Assembly (NCBI GenBank): GCA_003586115.2
Contig: QVOM02000029.1
Span: 28,676,225 to 28,740,224 of the forward strand
DNA: 64,000 nt
Direction of reading: 5' to 3'
From: Salvator merianae
Lineage: Eukaryota; Chordata; Lepidosauria; Squamata; Teiidae
Both the position numbers and the translations under genes were made by a program. Positions within the stretch are counted from its first letter, which is position 1, and each line of letters opens with the position of its first letter. This document shows positions 11,690 through 24,754 of this stretch, piece after piece. Below the pieces are notes generated by a model. The model worked only from the letters and a program-made list of their open reading frames with translations. It was not told the DNA's origin and did no database searches.

Positions 11690-12060
11690 GCTACTGACCA
11701 TGGCAGCTGGTACTTCCATACAACATAAAAGAAAGCAATTCCCTTTATGTTATGGAGTGTCCAAGAAACATTTATTGAACTTTAGATGCTGGAAAACCAG
11801 ATGCTGCATGCTAAGCTAGATACATCTTTACTGTGAACCAACAGGCCCTTATTACGTTTTCACATACAGCTGCTAGTCATTTGTTGTTGCTGCAATGCAC
11901 AGTCTCTGTGGAATCCCTTTGGCTTTTAGCAAACAATTACAAAGGCTATCTCACTACAGTTGAGTTAAATAAATGATCGTATAACATTTCCTTCTTTCTT
12001 TCTATTTTAGTACAGTGTGTTTTAAATACTGTTGCCAAACTTTCTGCCTTCTAATAAAAC
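11690..12060. other. No recognised feature
   Basis: AT-rich unique-looking sequence. Confidence 0.45.
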
Positions 12061-12061
12061 A

Positions 12062-12135
12062 ATGTTCACTATTATTTATTTAAATTTATATCTCTTCCTA
12101 TGCCACATGGTCTCAAGGCGGGCTGCAGCAAATTA
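12062..12135 (-). mobile_element. L2-type 3' tail
   Basis: Minus strand reads GCCCGCCTTGAGACCATGTG then ATATAAATTTAAATAAATAA, the L2/SINE tail. Confidence 0.55.
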
Positions 12136-12139
12136 AAAA

Positions 12140-13180
12140 CCAATACACAAGAAATTAGAAACAAAGCTAAAACAGATTAAAATCAAATATTAAATTACAT
12201 TTAAATTTAGAACACCCAAGAGAGTAGAAGTACTATGTAAAGAATGCTTTTTGATTCACTAGCAGATTAAATTGTATCATGAGGGAAAACACCAAAATGA
12301 GCTTAAGAAGGATGGTACTATAGAAATGGTACTGTGATAAATAAGGCATCTTTAGGAGATGCACAAAATATTGGAAAAAAAGGAAAAGGAAAGCAATTTG
12401 CCCCTTTCTAAATTGTACACTGATTGGACAATGAAAATATTTGTTGAGGATAGAATTATCAGTTGGTAAATAGAATCTGCACGTTTAGTGGCACTATACA
12501 TCTGAATAGCACATATTTGGGAGAAACAGAGAAAATAGAAAGGATGTTGCCTTCATTCTCTGTTTGTATGGGCATTAGTTGCTCACCCTTGAAATGCCTG
12601 CAGTGGAACAGGCAGACTCCAGGCCTGATCTAGCATGGTTCCTATAATTGTATAGAGATATTATTCCAGGTTTCCAGAAGAGAAACAAACAAACAAACAA
12701 ACCTGTTTCAGGCTTCTGCTGGTATTACAAGAACATAATTTCCCAGAACAAGAAATAGGCATTTTAAAAGCCATTGCACAGATTTTAATAACCATGCTTC
12801 TTTATATAGACAAAATAGGACGGCCAGGCATGGTCTGTATTTTTAAGGGTGTCTTATATTGGAAGTTTGTGTCCTTTATCTGAGAAGCCTTCTTTTTCAA
12901 ATCCACTTTAAATAAAATGGAAGATAAAAAAAGATAAAACAAAAAAGATAAACAATCATGAACCTTAAAACTGGCCATCACAATTAATACCTTGGCAGTG
13001 ACTGTACCAGATGAATAATCTGCCTTTAAGAAGTTTTCTGGATGAAGAGATCAAATTTTAAAATGTAAAATGCCAGTGGCTTCCATGCTATTTGACTTAA
13101 AAGCACAGTGAATGGCAGCTGGATTTTATTTATTTTTATTTACTGCAAATTGGTATGTAACTAATAATATTCAGTTACTG
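12140..13180. other. No recognised feature
   Basis: AT-rich sequence with a short (AAAC)n run at about 12685-12703. Confidence 0.5.
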
Positions 13181-13184
13181 ATCT

Positions 13185-14111
13185 ACAAGCGATTGACAGA
13201 GACAGAGGAAATAATGGAAGAAAGTTTGAAGGTGTCAAGAGGAATAGGAAGTAAAATCAAAAGAATGAAGTAATGGAAAGCATGTTTCAAATATGGGAGT
13301 TAGATATTAATATTGCAAGGGAAAATGTTGGGCAAAAAATGAAGAAAATTAAGGAATAATAGGTTACAGGAAATGGTTCTTAAGATATTTTATAGCTGGT
13401 ATAGAACACCATCACAATTAGCACATATGATACCTATGATGTCACCACAATGCTGGCATGGTGTGGACAGAGAGGTACATATTTCCACCTTTGGTGGGAA
13501 TGTGATATTATAAAACTGTTTTGGAGAGATATTCAGAATAAAATTAATGATATTTTAAATATAAATTTGAATTTATTACCTGAACTAGTTGTTGTTGTTG
13601 TTTTTGAAGTGACATCAGGGAGAATAAGGGAAGAAAAACAGTATTTATTTGCTCAAATGATTTATGCAGCACAATCAACAATTGTATTGGGATGGAGGAA
13701 AAGTAATAAAAGATCATTAGATAATTGGTATAGGTATCTAATGAAACAATATAGGTTTGATAAAATGTGGGAAATAAGATTTAAAAGTCAAGGTATGAAA
13801 CTGCTTTCTAAAACAGAGGAAAAATGGAAAGATTTATCGTATCTTTCAACAAGACCTCAAGTGCCAGAAGAACTGAGAGAAGAAATAACAAGACTAACTC
13901 TTTGGTCCAGCTAAAATGAAAGAGAAAGAAGATGGAAGTAATCTAGAAGTTGTCAACCGGTGTGCACAAGGGGAAGTTGGGTAGTGTGGTGGTGGTGCAT
14001 TAATTATTGTTTTTTTCTCATTTTAATTTTTTTTATTGGGGGGGAGCACTATTTTTGTTATGATTTGATACTTCTTTTTGTATAATTAAAATATTTTTTT
14101 TAAAAAAATTC
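13185..14111 (+). mobile_element. L1 LINE, 3' end of ORF2 with UTR and poly(A)
   Basis: Forward translation contains RTPSQLAHM, then HLWWEC in the position of the L1 C-terminal Cys-rich motif (one Cys context altered, reading GQRGTYFHLWWEC), then GWRKSNKRSLDNWYRYLMKQ, and ends TRLTLWSS with a stop at 13912. The last 154 codons are still open although upstream frames are broken. The 3' UTR is GT-rich and ends in T/A homopolymers near 14090-14111. Confidence 0.82.
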
Positions 14112-14114
14112 TGC

Positions 14115-15170
14115 TTTCATAGTGCTCTTTGGAATACACTTGCTTAATCAGTGGGGCTTCCTAGTCACAATTTTGGAGGCTGAACCTGGGTGGAGAAGGA
14201 AACTAAGGACCAGTAAATCACACTCCAGCTCATATCTTGCTGTTCAGTCACATTTCCTCTTAAAGGCACAACTGACATTACAGTGTCAACAGTCCAGAAG
14301 CCCAGGAGAAATGACGGGAATTTTCAAAGAGTGCAACAAACTGCTACACTGGAAAAGCACCCCAACTAGTACCATTCCCTTCTCCTTGCTGCCACTCCAG
14401 TCTTTCTGTGGCTCATGAGTAAGTCACTGGACTCCCCCTTGTCTCCCCTATCAGCTGTGTGTACAAGCAGATCTGTGCTTGAAAGGAAACACTTCAGTTC
14501 CCTTCCCATCGGTGCATCCTTCAGACACCCCCCTTCTTTTTGGTGAGATCTGCCCTTCCTTCCATCATCACTTTGTAAACAAGTGTGTAAGGCAAAGGCA
14601 GAGGAAAAGACTGACAGGTTGCACAACCGTCAACCACAGGTGATGAAATTCTACTGAAGTCAAAGGGAAGAAATGGGCTCTGCTGCTTGGACGTTTGTAA
14701 CAGGGTCTACAGGCTAAGAGCTTTAAACTGTGCTAAACAGTAGGAATGCAGTCATTCATTAAGTCATCAAAAAGCATCTTATTTTTTTAAACTACCCTAA
14801 GTAATCTTCATATAGATCTGCCCTTAGAGAGTAGAAACACAGCTGAGTGTTCTGTGTTTTACATTACAGTACTGTCTTTTTAGACTCTCTCTCACTTTGC
14901 TTTCTAAAATGTCCAGACATTTTGCTGCTCTTGCACAACTCTGAAGAAAGGCCTTCTGTTTTTATTTGCTTGCTGAAGCTTAGTGTTTCTCAGCCCACGC
15001 TTGATGGAACACTGGTGCCCCACTATGCTAACAAGCTGCTGAGATCTGAGAAAGAGCTTTTATCTTCAATTGCAGATAGGAGATAACAAATGCATTTAAA
15101 CTGACATGCAAGGAAAGTGTCTTATTCAGACTAGTTGCAAAATCACTCCTGATTTGTTTATCTACATAGC
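14115..15170. other. No recognised feature
   Basis: Unique-looking intronic sequence; no repeat family identified. Confidence 0.5.
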
Positions 15171-15346
15171 TTTATCCTAGGGCTTGGTCACAGCACAAAA
15201 TGTTAGTCTATTTTAGGACAGACAGGGAACTCAAACCATTTTCAGCCTGTTCATATCTACCTGAGGGGAGGGGAGGCGAGGCGACTCCGGGTGCGGCATA
15301 GCCAGATTGTGGGGTGGCAAAGGCATGCTGGTCAGGCCAGCTTGGG

Positions 15347-15347
<1 letters not shown>

Positions 15348-15387
<40 letters not shown>
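15348..15387. repeat. (CA)n microsatellite
   Basis: About 19-20 uninterrupted CA units. It creates an artificial poly-Val/Cys stretch in the reverse ORF across 15208-15606, which is not a gene. Confidence 0.97.
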
Positions 15388-15534
15388 AGTTCCAGGCCCC
15401 AGAGCCCATAGGCTGCTTTCCATGTTGTAGCTAAGCAGGGCAGAGACAGGCAGCCCTTTACCTAGGTCCATGCCTGCTTGCACCTTGGAGAGATGCCTTG
15501 TTCTTTTCTTGTCTTCTTGCAGCTGAAATGGACT

Positions 15535-15680
15535 CAGTGCTGGGATAATCCAAATATAGGATAGTCCCGTTGCGGGGAATAGTTCAGAGAAGAAACAGAA
15601 ATGCATTTTGGTGTGTGGTCCCTGAGGACAAAGAATAGCCTGGGAACTGATTAAATATAAGGTGTGACCACAACTCTAAA
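15535..15680 (+). mobile_element. Dispersed DNA-element fragment, copy 1
   Basis: Pairs with 48478-48620: AGGATAGTCC, AACAGAAATGCATTT, GTGTG(G)TCCCT, then GATTAAA(T/C)ATAA and GTGTGACCACA at the end. The GTGTGACCACA end resembles the terminal repeat of the element at 39601. The left end was not resolved; GGGCTTGGTCACA at about 15180 is a candidate opposite terminus. Confidence 0.5.
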
Positions 15681-15689
15681 GCAAGCTAT

Positions 15690-18090
15690 GAAAAGTGCAA
15701 GGGAAGGGGTAAAAGCAGGGGACAGATAATGACATATTTAATTTCCCTTTTCATTTTTCTGTCTGTATGAACTGAAATAGGTAGGGGAAACACAATTTCA
15801 CTGAAGCAGCAATGCTAGCACAGCATCTTCTCCCTGCTGAGAGACAAGTGATGGGGAAACTTTCACTGGGAGTAATATTTTAGGGAAGAGAATGTGATCC
15901 TGACTGTGGCATTTTGCTGGTATATGGAATGGAGATTCCCTGTGAAGAGAAAAGGAGCACACCAAACTTGTTTCTTCATTCATATGCAGTTTCCAAGGTG
16001 CTTCTTTGGAGAATAAGCATTGCGCAGTTTATCCCACTGTGTTTCGAGGCATTTATTCAAATTTTTTAAAAATCGGAATTTGTCCATCTCCTTGCTGTTG
16101 TATCTGAGTGACCCAACTAGGAGACAGGTAAATTTGGTCTATTAAGCATAGGCTTCTCTACTAGTGTGAGGAACATTTGGGTTTTACTGTGTCATACCTC
16201 TGTGTATATTTGCATAGAGTCATACAAATTAGTTATGTGATTTAGATAAGGTCTCTCACCATGTGTTGAGCAGAATGTGCATCTTGATCACTAGAATGCA
16301 GATTCAGTCCCATCAGAATAAATGAGACACATGGAGAATGAACATAGCTAATTACTGGTGAAGCGTATGGGTATTGCTAGAGTCTGCAGGAAGGAAGGAG
16401 GAACTCTATCTGAACTCTTCAGGAAGTTACATAATAGATTAGCCGTGACTACTGGGTGATAGAGCAGGTGAGGAAAAGGTGACTCTGACTCAGCTGCCTT
16501 TGTTCGCCGTGCCTTTAATGCTCATTTGGGAATATCAATGTTGCTGAAAGTCACACTCCAATAGTTCTGAGTGTCTGCCATTCATGTATGTGCAAGAGGG
16601 ATAGAAATCCTAAAAGCACCAGTGAATTTGGAGGACACAAATGAGCGGACACATCAGGCTTGTAGGATGGCCAGATGGCCTCCAGTTGTGGCTGGACTGT
16701 GCTTTTTCTTTGTCTTTGGCCAGATTGGCTGGGAATTAGGGTCAGAGTTACGATCAGCTATATCTGGAGGGCAATAGTTTGACAGTCCTTGTATTAAGCA
16801 GGGTTGTGTAGGGTGGGAACCAGCAGTGAGATGCTGGGGGAAAGGGTTCTTCATGCTGTGTTACACACATTCCCTGAGTTATTCTGTTGCCTTTGAATGC
16901 AGGAAGCATCTTGGTTACTTTGCCCGCACTGAGCTGTACCTGTGACTCAAACAGTTTCTTCTTAAGTGCCAAAGTTTACACCCAAAGCCGGTGCAGTGGT
17001 CCCAGTTTGAATTGCATTCTGAGATGAGATACGGAGAAAGGAAAGGAGATCTTTAACACTTTATCCCTGTTGTAATTTTAATTGATATTCTCTTCCAGTT
17101 ATTTGCATGGACATCTTCTATCCTGGCTCAGGAACCTAAGGACCTCAGCAAGCTGCTTTGCTATTCAAAGAAATCACGTCCTTGCAAGGTGGAGATGGCC
17201 ATTTTCAGAAACCAGAGAAAACTCGGTTAATAATTTCCCTTTTATCAACTTGTGGTTCTCAACAGGATTGCAGAAGTTAGGAGGAAGGTCTGCTCTGGCC
17301 CCACCCAAATGAATGAGACAGAAGAAGACAAACCAGGTCTGAACTGACTAAATACATGCCACTCTTAAAACTGTTCCAGCCTTGAAAAATGAATTCCCTT
17401 CCTCTGCCTTTTCCATTCATTCTCCTTTCCTTTGCCTATCTTGTATTTTTAGCTTGTAAGACTGATAGCATATCTCTTCTTTATTGATGGGATCCTTTTA
17501 AGGTACAACAACTGCTTGAAAAGTGAGATAAAAATACAATAAATACAATTTAAAAATCAATGGTAGAGAAGTGTGTGTGCTCTTTACTTAGAGGTTTGGC
17601 AGTCCTTAAAGTTCCTCTTACTATCTTTATTCTGTGTTTATCCGTTGAATTTATTTTCAACAGTTCTTGTAACTTCCTTGCAGAGAAAAATATAATTTTC
17701 CATAAACTTTTCCTAGACTCTGCTGCTCCTTGCATCAGTACAAACTTTACCTCTGCCCCTTGCAAATTTACTGATTTATGACTCTAAAACACCTTTGTTC
17801 CTTTTGAGGACTTTGTGTACGTTTTTGTGGGCGTACATGTTTTTGTATGTATATGTGTGTATATAAAGATCTCTTCTGATCTCTGAGGCAGTATCTCATG
17901 TAGTTCTTTGGATGAGTGCTGGTGTATTCATGGAGCAAAGACATGCCTAGTGAATGAATGCTCCAATCGCTGCAGTCCATGCAGTGGCACTTGTGGATTA
18001 CTTGCATAAGGTCAGGATTGAAGTGTACTTCCCACTACTGCAGCACAAATGCATGAGCTGCACTCAGGCTATTTCCACAATTGCCAGTAG
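15690..18090. other. No gene; possible scattered repeat at 16660-16790
   Basis: Mostly unique-looking. The piece CAGTTGTGGCTGGAC to ATATCTGGAGGGCAATAGTT resembles the widespread sauropsid repeat with 'ggagttgtagtccaacaaca' and 'tctggagggc', family not assigned. Nothing else recognised. Confidence 0.4.
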
Positions 18091-18094
18091 ACCA

Positions 18095-19046
18095 AATCAG
18101 GAAAGGGTCTATGGGTCTCCATCTGGCACACTGGTGTAGTTTAAGGGAAGCTCTACCGCCTCCTAGTACACTGTGTCTGACAGGATGAAGTATAGACCAC
18201 ATCAGGACACTAAAGTGCCTGTTTGCACTTTCAGACCCTGCAATACAGAGACAGTCCACACTACGAGGCTGTACAACAGACTGACAGCAGGATACCAGCA
18301 ATTGCAGTACAAATGCTGGTGCCCTGCATCATGACAGTGACCAAGAAGCTTCTGGCCGCTGCCATGGCAATCAGCAACGCCATGCAATGGTGCAGGCACA
18401 GCTGCCCTGTGCAATGGCACAGGTGCAGGCACAGGTGCAGCCGTGCCATGTCACTGTGTGTTTGCACCCAGAAGTGGGTGTGAATGCCCTATACCAGGAG
18501 CAGTCCAGTGGTTCTCGGTACAGCTGTGGAGCACAATTTTGTGCTCCACAGCAGGTAACAACTGGGAGCACCTGTAGTCTGCTTCTGATCACCAGGCCCT
18601 CCACACCCTGCAAAGGCACTTGACTAGTGAGTGTTCCTGACACTCATTAGTTTCAAGTGCAAATGGGCCCCCCAAATGTCATCCTGGTCTGGTCTACCAG
18701 TAGCCCTTTTTTTCAAGATATATAGGTATACTAGGGGATGGTATTCCAGACTACAGAGCCGTGCAGACAGCATCCGTCCATGTTCCAGTGTACCACAGGG
18801 GATCCAGTTTGGTGGTGCAACAAAGCACATGGCCAAAATGTCCCCCCCCCCAGGAGAGTTTTTGGCCTCCAGAATATTCAGAGCCCCCCTGTGCCAGCTC
18901 AGAAGCTGGTGTGCAATAGGCCTTGCCAGTGTGAATGAGCTTGTTCTGCATCAGAAGGAATTTGTTCCAGCTTGGTACAGATTGCTTATTCCAGTAAGAG
19001 TGGCCCACCCTGTACTGGAATAGTGCAGGTAAGTACGGAAATGACC
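18095..19046 (+). mobile_element. Family C non-autonomous DNA transposon, split by family B
   Basis: The left part (to about 18215) matches 53580-53680: TGGTGTAGTTTAAGGGA against TGGTGCAGTTTAAGGGA, then GACCACATCAGGACAC against GACCAGACTAGGGCAC. The right part resumes at 18670 with CCAAATGTCATCC and matches through TGGTGCAACAAAGCACATGG. It ends with a hairpin (ATTCCAGTA at 18988, TACTGGAAT at 19013) and the terminus GTAAGTACGGAAATGACC. The left terminus was not resolved. Confidence 0.65.
18216..18669 (-). mobile_element. Family B non-autonomous DNA transposon, copy B1
   Basis: Termini are inverted: plus-strand left end TGCCTGTTTGCACTTTC, right end GAAACT-type sequence reading TTTCAAGTGCAAATGGGCC. 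On the minus strand it carries the B landmarks ACTAGTcAAGTGC, GGAGCAGTCC-type and CACCCACTTCTGGG-type text in order. Unlike B2, B3 and B5 it has no hairpin between GGTCTG and AAAGTGC. It lies inside family C. Confidence 0.7.
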
Positions 19047-19365
19047 TAAGTTCTAATGGTACTGATGAATGAACACAGGGCTAGAGCTCCTATACAGATC
19101 AGATAGAAAGAGCAGGGTGGACCTCAGGATTTATAACTTTGGTCCTCCAGATTTCCCTGAAAAAGAACTGCTGGTGTTCCATTCCCAACATTTTGTGTAA
19201 CTCTGATGGCTGGCTTTAGAAGACCTACTTTGTGACTTACTAGAACTCTGGAACTCCCTAGTGGCACAGATCAAACTCAATGGTTTTGAGTATCTGCTGA
19301 GTCCAAGGCTTTGTGAACTGAGCACAAAGGCCTTTTCAGGCCCATCCATTCCTGGTTACCACTGC

Positions 19366-19424
<59 letters not shown>

Positions 19425-19484
19425 TCCTTCCTTCCTTCCTTCCTTCTTTCTTTCTTTCTTTCTTTTTCTTTCTTTCTTTTTTTC
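19366..19484. repeat. (TTTC)n/(TTCC)n microsatellite
   Basis: About 119 bp of TTTC units with an internal block of TTCC units and a mutated right end. A strong pyrimidine-only strand. Confidence 0.96.
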
Positions 19485-19489
19485 AGTGG

Positions 19490-22400
19490 GAGTCATTTTT
19501 ACACCCCTCAGTTGCAGAAGACATAAAACCAGCAGGCAATGAAATACACTATTCTACAGCATTCATGTTATTTTCCTTCATTCCTGTTGCCTATTCTTAT
19601 ACGAAGGATAAATACACAATATCCTGTTTTCCTAGCTTTTCACTGCTAGGGAACAGACTAGTTCATAGAGGGACAAAAGAAGTAAGAGGAAAAAAGCACT
19701 CTGAAGCAACTTCCAGCTCTGGAAATTATAATAACTGCACTTGACAGAGTCTTCTTTAACGCCACACACACCTTCCTGAATGTAAAACACTATGCCTCCC
19801 TGAGGCAGTCTGCTTAGGTTTAAGATGAGCTCTCTTGACAGTGGAATTCTACAAGGCTAAATATGGTGCACTGGCAAGTCCTGTTGAGGTTTTACTAATG
19901 AAAAAGTAGCCGAATTACTGAGCTGCATGCACTATCTGATAAATCAATCCGATAGCATATTCCAACAGGGTCTAACAGATGGCTGGTGGTCAGAAATAAT
20001 AGGAGTTGTGGTCCAACAGCATTGGGAGAGTATGTTTCTCCATATACTTAAAGAGATTCACGTCTTACAAGCAGAAGCAAAACTTTTGAAATCACTGGAT
20101 CTGTACATAGCTGATTTATTTGCCTCCCTTACTCAGCTTCCCAGACTAAGACTGTAGAACAGAGTGATAATTTATTGCGCATCGTTAGAAGAAAAGAAGA
20201 CCGAGATACAAGGGATTCATACAATGTAAGGTCAAGGCAATGAGGAAATGATGCCTAGTTCGACTGCCAAGGTTATGATAATATATAAACGTTGCCAATG
20301 GTATCACAGAACAAACATCTCATGGAATTTTCCTATAAATACACTGAGGCCTCACCTTGAAGTCGGTGCATTTAAACTGTGTGTGATCAAGAGGATTTCA
20401 AAACACTTTTTAACAGCCCTCATTTATTTATTTATTTATTTATTCATTCATTCATTCATTTATTTAATGCCTGTGAAGTCTGTGCCCTTGATCATACTCT
20501 GATTTTAAAATTATTTGGTATTTTATTGTCCATGTAATCTGTTTTTACTTGTATTTTGATTTTATAGAACTCTTTTATGCATTGCTTTTCAAGTCCCTGG
20601 ACTGTAATAAATACACTGAGTTTATTATCTATTTAAGAATTTAGATTCTACCTTTCACTAAAAGGTTCTAACCAAAAATAAATATACAAAATATTCTTAA
20701 AACAGCTTTTGCTCCTACCTACTAGGCAATAGGAGGAATCACTGGCACTGCTGCCCCTTCCATAAACCTTTTACCTTTCTGAGTTTTGGGGAAAAGGCTA
20801 GAGGGCATAAAGAAGTGACGGCATTTTGCTCTGTCCCTGCCCTGCTCCCACTAACCTCCTTCAGCAGCTTCCATTGGCATGAATGTGCTTGTTTGAGCCA
20901 GCTGTAGGTTGGATTGCCTCAAAAAGCAGCATTGAATTAGCTCTTTCAGCATATTTTTAAGACCATGAAGCCAGCAAGGGGTGAATTGCTTTAAGGCAAG
21001 AAATTTCTGAGATGGAGAGCTATCCTTTAGCTCCCTGCTCCCACCCTACCCCCATGCAGTTTCTATCTCTGCCTTGAAAGTGCTGTTATTTCAGCTGTGG
21101 GCTTGACAGTGGGGAGCTTCAATGCAACATGAATGGCTTTCTAACTGTGCTTCTTCTAGTGGCACGTTGCAATTTGAGAAAAAAGATGGTCACTGTGTGA
21201 ATTGAATTTAAGCACTGCTACCACATCCCTGGTTCCTCCTCCTCCTATCGTATTTAATTTGTGCTCTTAAAATTTGGGGGAAAAGGTCCAGTTGTGGATT
21301 TCATGCTGTTCTTCTAATTCCTCCCAAGAAGCTCTTGAGTATATACATATTTTTCTTGGACCACTGCACCTAAGCTGCTATTAAGGTTCCTTCTTGTCTC
21401 ATTTTCTCTGGCTTGTATAAGACAAGGGAGTAATTTGGTAACATCAAGAATCACTGTGATTCTCATGGCAAAATTAATCAAAGTATATTTTGGCACCTGA
21501 AGCAGACAGAAGTTCTTGCTTAGAAAGAAGATAGCTTCATAGCAGCACAGCGTATTCAACTCTTCAACTGCACACTGTGGCTTTTCTGCAATTCAGCATG
21601 AAGCACCCAGGGCAAGATGGGAAAAATTGAAAATATATATACACCAGAATGGAAAAATTAAATATATATATATACACCAACCCTCTTTGCACAGTCTGCA
21701 GCATCCCTTGATTCTCATTTGTGTGCATGCAAAGATTCAGTTCCCTGGCACCCATCCAAATGAAGGCAACACAGTATGCCCCTCTGAGAAAAGAGGCAGG
21801 TCTTCTCCCATTCATACCAAGTACTCCACTGTGAGATTGAGAGATAATAGAGCGTCTTTAGTAATTGGGGCCAAGGGCAGTAGCCCACATTATATCACCT
21901 ATTTGCATACTTTCCTGTAGGCATACCTTTAAAAAAAAATCACCCCTTAAGGCACCTGTTCCTCACTTATTCTAAATGTCTTTTTAAAATTCACATTTTG
22001 GAATCTTTGCAATGCCAATCTGCACTGTATCCCCCACCCTTAGCAGGACCATGGGCAGAACATGAGCATTATTCTGTAGTGCTGAGTTCCTTCTGCATAT
22101 GCTAAAAAAATTCAGTGAGCAAGGCTGAACTCAAAGGTCTGGATGTAGATTCTCTGGTCACTGAGCACATTTGGGCCAATAATGCCCTTAAGATGCAGAG
22201 GTGAAACTACAGGGCTCATAGTCACATCAGTCCCTACATGAATTCTCCTTGCTACATTGAGATGATCCTCACAGAGAAGGCGCAGATTGTCCCTAAGTCA
22301 GAAGAAGAAGAAGTCCTTTCTTGACCATTCTTTTCTGCAAGGAACTTACAATGAGGCCGCCTTCAGGCATCTCTGGGAAATCCTGTTTTTTAGTGATATT

Positions 22401-24065
22401 CCTAAAGCTCTTCTGAAATAATTGCTTCTTGCCTAGACAGCTAGGTGACAGCACAGAGCAAGCGGCTGCTTCCGTGCAGGTATGACCATGCACATCCGAG
22501 TATTTTGATGGCACAAAATACCCAGAAGTATCCATGTACTGCTTCCGCACATACGCACCAGCCAGGAGGGGTCATTTTATTCATTAAGGATCATGCTGCT
22601 GTGCTTCCAGACAGGCAGGATTTTGAGCTATTCCAGGAAAACCTACATTGAGAGCTGAAGTTTCCTGGAATAGGATAAAGTGGGATTTCAGCCCTTTATA
22701 GTTGGGCTGTGTTGGGGTTGCCACAGATATGTATGGCAATCCCAGCATAGCCATGACATAATTTCAAGTTTTAACACCTGTCTGGACACAGCCTGATTTC
22801 TCAAGAGCATAGCTCTGCTTTTCCCCTTCCTTCATACTGCCAACCAAGTTTGCATGCCTTCCGACTGTGTAGGGTCTATTTTTGTTTCAAAAAATGTCAC
22901 TGCTGTGCTTCGGTACTTGTGCCTGCAGGCAAAGTCTCTGCTTCCTGTTTTCTCCTCCTGGAAACAACCAGGTTAGAGATGAAAGTGGAAACAAACTATT
23001 TCCCAAGAAAATCTTAGGTGCTGGCTCCTTCTGTTGCCAAACCTGGCAGGGATGAAGTTCAATCAGGTGAGAGAATTTGGAGCTCCCACTTTGTTTGCTT
23101 CTAGAGGAATAGAGGGGACAAGCTCAGCTGCAAAACTCCAACAGGAACTCCTTCACAGTGAGTTTTTACAGCTTTTACAGGTCTGATCATGGCAAATGCC
23201 CTTTTCCTCTTGCAATATCTTCCCATCTGCAGCAGGGAAAAGTGGTTCCCACAGAAGGTGAAGGATTTTTAAAAAGAGTAGAAGACATGCAGCTGTACAC
23301 CTTCACATTAATGTGCAAGTTTTATAATTATTATTATTATTTGCAAGTGCAACGATGGTGATGCATTCATAGCAAAAGGCATTCAGTGCAACTCAAATGG
23401 ATAGACAGTACTCCAAAATGCTTCTTTTGAAAAGATGTTTGAAGACAAGTTTAAAATAACTGAGTAGTTTGGAATGGTTCCAGTGCTGTAGCCTGACTCC
23501 AAACCTTCCTATCTACCATTGTACCTGGGACATTTACAAAGAGGTACCAAACTTCCCAAAGGGACCAGTGAAGTCTGGAGAAAAACTTAACATTTCTACG
23601 GAAATCATTGGACTGTAGAGTTGTTCCAGAGATTGGTTGGTAGGAAGCCTTCATCATATCCCAACCTCCACCCTGATTGTGAGACATGCAACATCTGAAA
23701 ATTTTCAAAACTCAGGGATCCTTTCTACCTTATCTGGGGTAGGATGTAGCCAGTGATGAGTGTTATGTAACACCCAGTACTCAAAAGAACTGGCTAATTT
23801 GGAAGCTTTTAAATCCACCCAGTTGGAGAATCCTATGACTCTTGGTAGGGAAAATGGAACTTGAATCAGTTTGCTCATATTTCCTTACGGGCAGACTATT
23901 CTAAGAATTTCCAGTATTCTGATGAAACATCTGAAGGATTTCAGTGGATTCTGGATTTTGTTCTGCATCAGCTTCACACACTTCTCTAGATAATAGCTGT
24001 GGCCTCTGTTTGTATCTTCACCTAGAGTTTCCAGATTTTATTTACCGATCTTGAAACTGAGTCTA
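19490..24065. other. No gene; minor repeats only
   Basis: Contains a short piece near 19985-20030 (GGAGTTGTGGTCCAACAGCA) of the common sauropsid 'ggagttgtagtcc' repeat, an (ATTT)/(ATTC) run at about 20418-20465, and otherwise unique-looking intronic sequence. No ORF with family resemblance. Confidence 0.45.
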
Positions 24066-24235
24066 GCGGCCTTTTACACATACCTTTTGGAGCGATACAG
24101 GCTGCTCACTGGATTATTCCACTGCACCCAGCTATCACGGCAGCTCACTGTGAGTGCCTAAGCCCTCCCCAGAATGATCCAGCTGTGGATAAATAAAAAG
24201 CAGTCCAGCAGCAGCTGGATCATTCCTGAGACAAA

Positions 24236-24415
24236 GGCCCTTTCTGCACTTAGCCTCATTCTGGATTATATCTCAGAATAAGGGTATGCCATCCACATGC
24301 TAACGCAGACTACAGCAGGCCCAAGACAAGGTCTGTCATAGTCTGCACCAGCATGTGGATGGCACATCCCTATTCTGAGATATAATCCAGAATGAGACCA
24401 AGTGCAGAAAAGGCC
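24236..24415. mobile_element. Family A palindromic MITE, copy A1 (180 bp)
   Basis: GGCCCTTTCTGCACTTAG at the left mirrors CAAGTGCAGAAAAGGCC at the right. The arms continue as ATTATATCTCAGAATA / TATTCTGAGATATAAT and CATCCACATGCTA / the rc form. Exactly 180 bp, like copies A2 and A3. Flanks read AAA and AAC, two of three bases alike. Confidence 0.85.
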
Positions 24416-24656
24416 AACATATCTGCACCCTCTTCTGGGTGCTGCACTGCGAGGGAGTGTGGGTTGGGTCCTGCAGCTATGCAGTCATTCACAGCTGCCG
24501 ACTTGACATGGCAACATCTGACCGCATGCTGGATGCCATTTGGACTCTTCCATGGGAATTCTGGCTGGAAATTTGCACTGCAGGTGCTGCTGGCAGGGTA
24601 CATGGCTAGTCCAGTGCTCGTAATGCAAACAGCCATCACAATGCTCTAACCTTACT

Positions 24657-24690
24657 GGCCTGGTATGGTATAATTATACCATACCAAGCC
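24657..24690. repeat. 34-bp palindrome (hairpin of B5)
   Basis: GGTATGGTATAA and TTATACCATACC meet with no loop. Pairing extends to 17 base pairs with one mismatch. Confidence 0.9.
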
Positions 24691-24754
24691 GGTATTGTAC
24701 ACCAGTACAGCTGGCACATATGATAAATAATTTATCCCCTAGCTCTTGGCATGA

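Larger units (their letters stand above)
24068..24690 (+). mobile_element. Family B transposon, copy B5, split by family A
   Basis: Begins GGCCTTTTACACATACC. Landmarks on both sides of the inserted A1 align with B2: CCCTCCCCAGAATGATCC, GCTGGATCATTCCTGAGACA, then after A1 CTGCACCCTCTTCTGGGTGC and CTGCACTGC. It ends in a palindrome at 24657-24690. The terminal repeat beyond the hairpin is not recognisable, so the right end is eroded. Confidence 0.6.

Noticed and set aside
15208..15606. 132-codon minus-strand frame
   Set aside because: Created by the (CA)n repeat, which has no stop in this frame.
19261..19542. Leu/Ser/Phe-repeat protein
   Set aside because: Translation of the TTTC/TTCC microsatellite.
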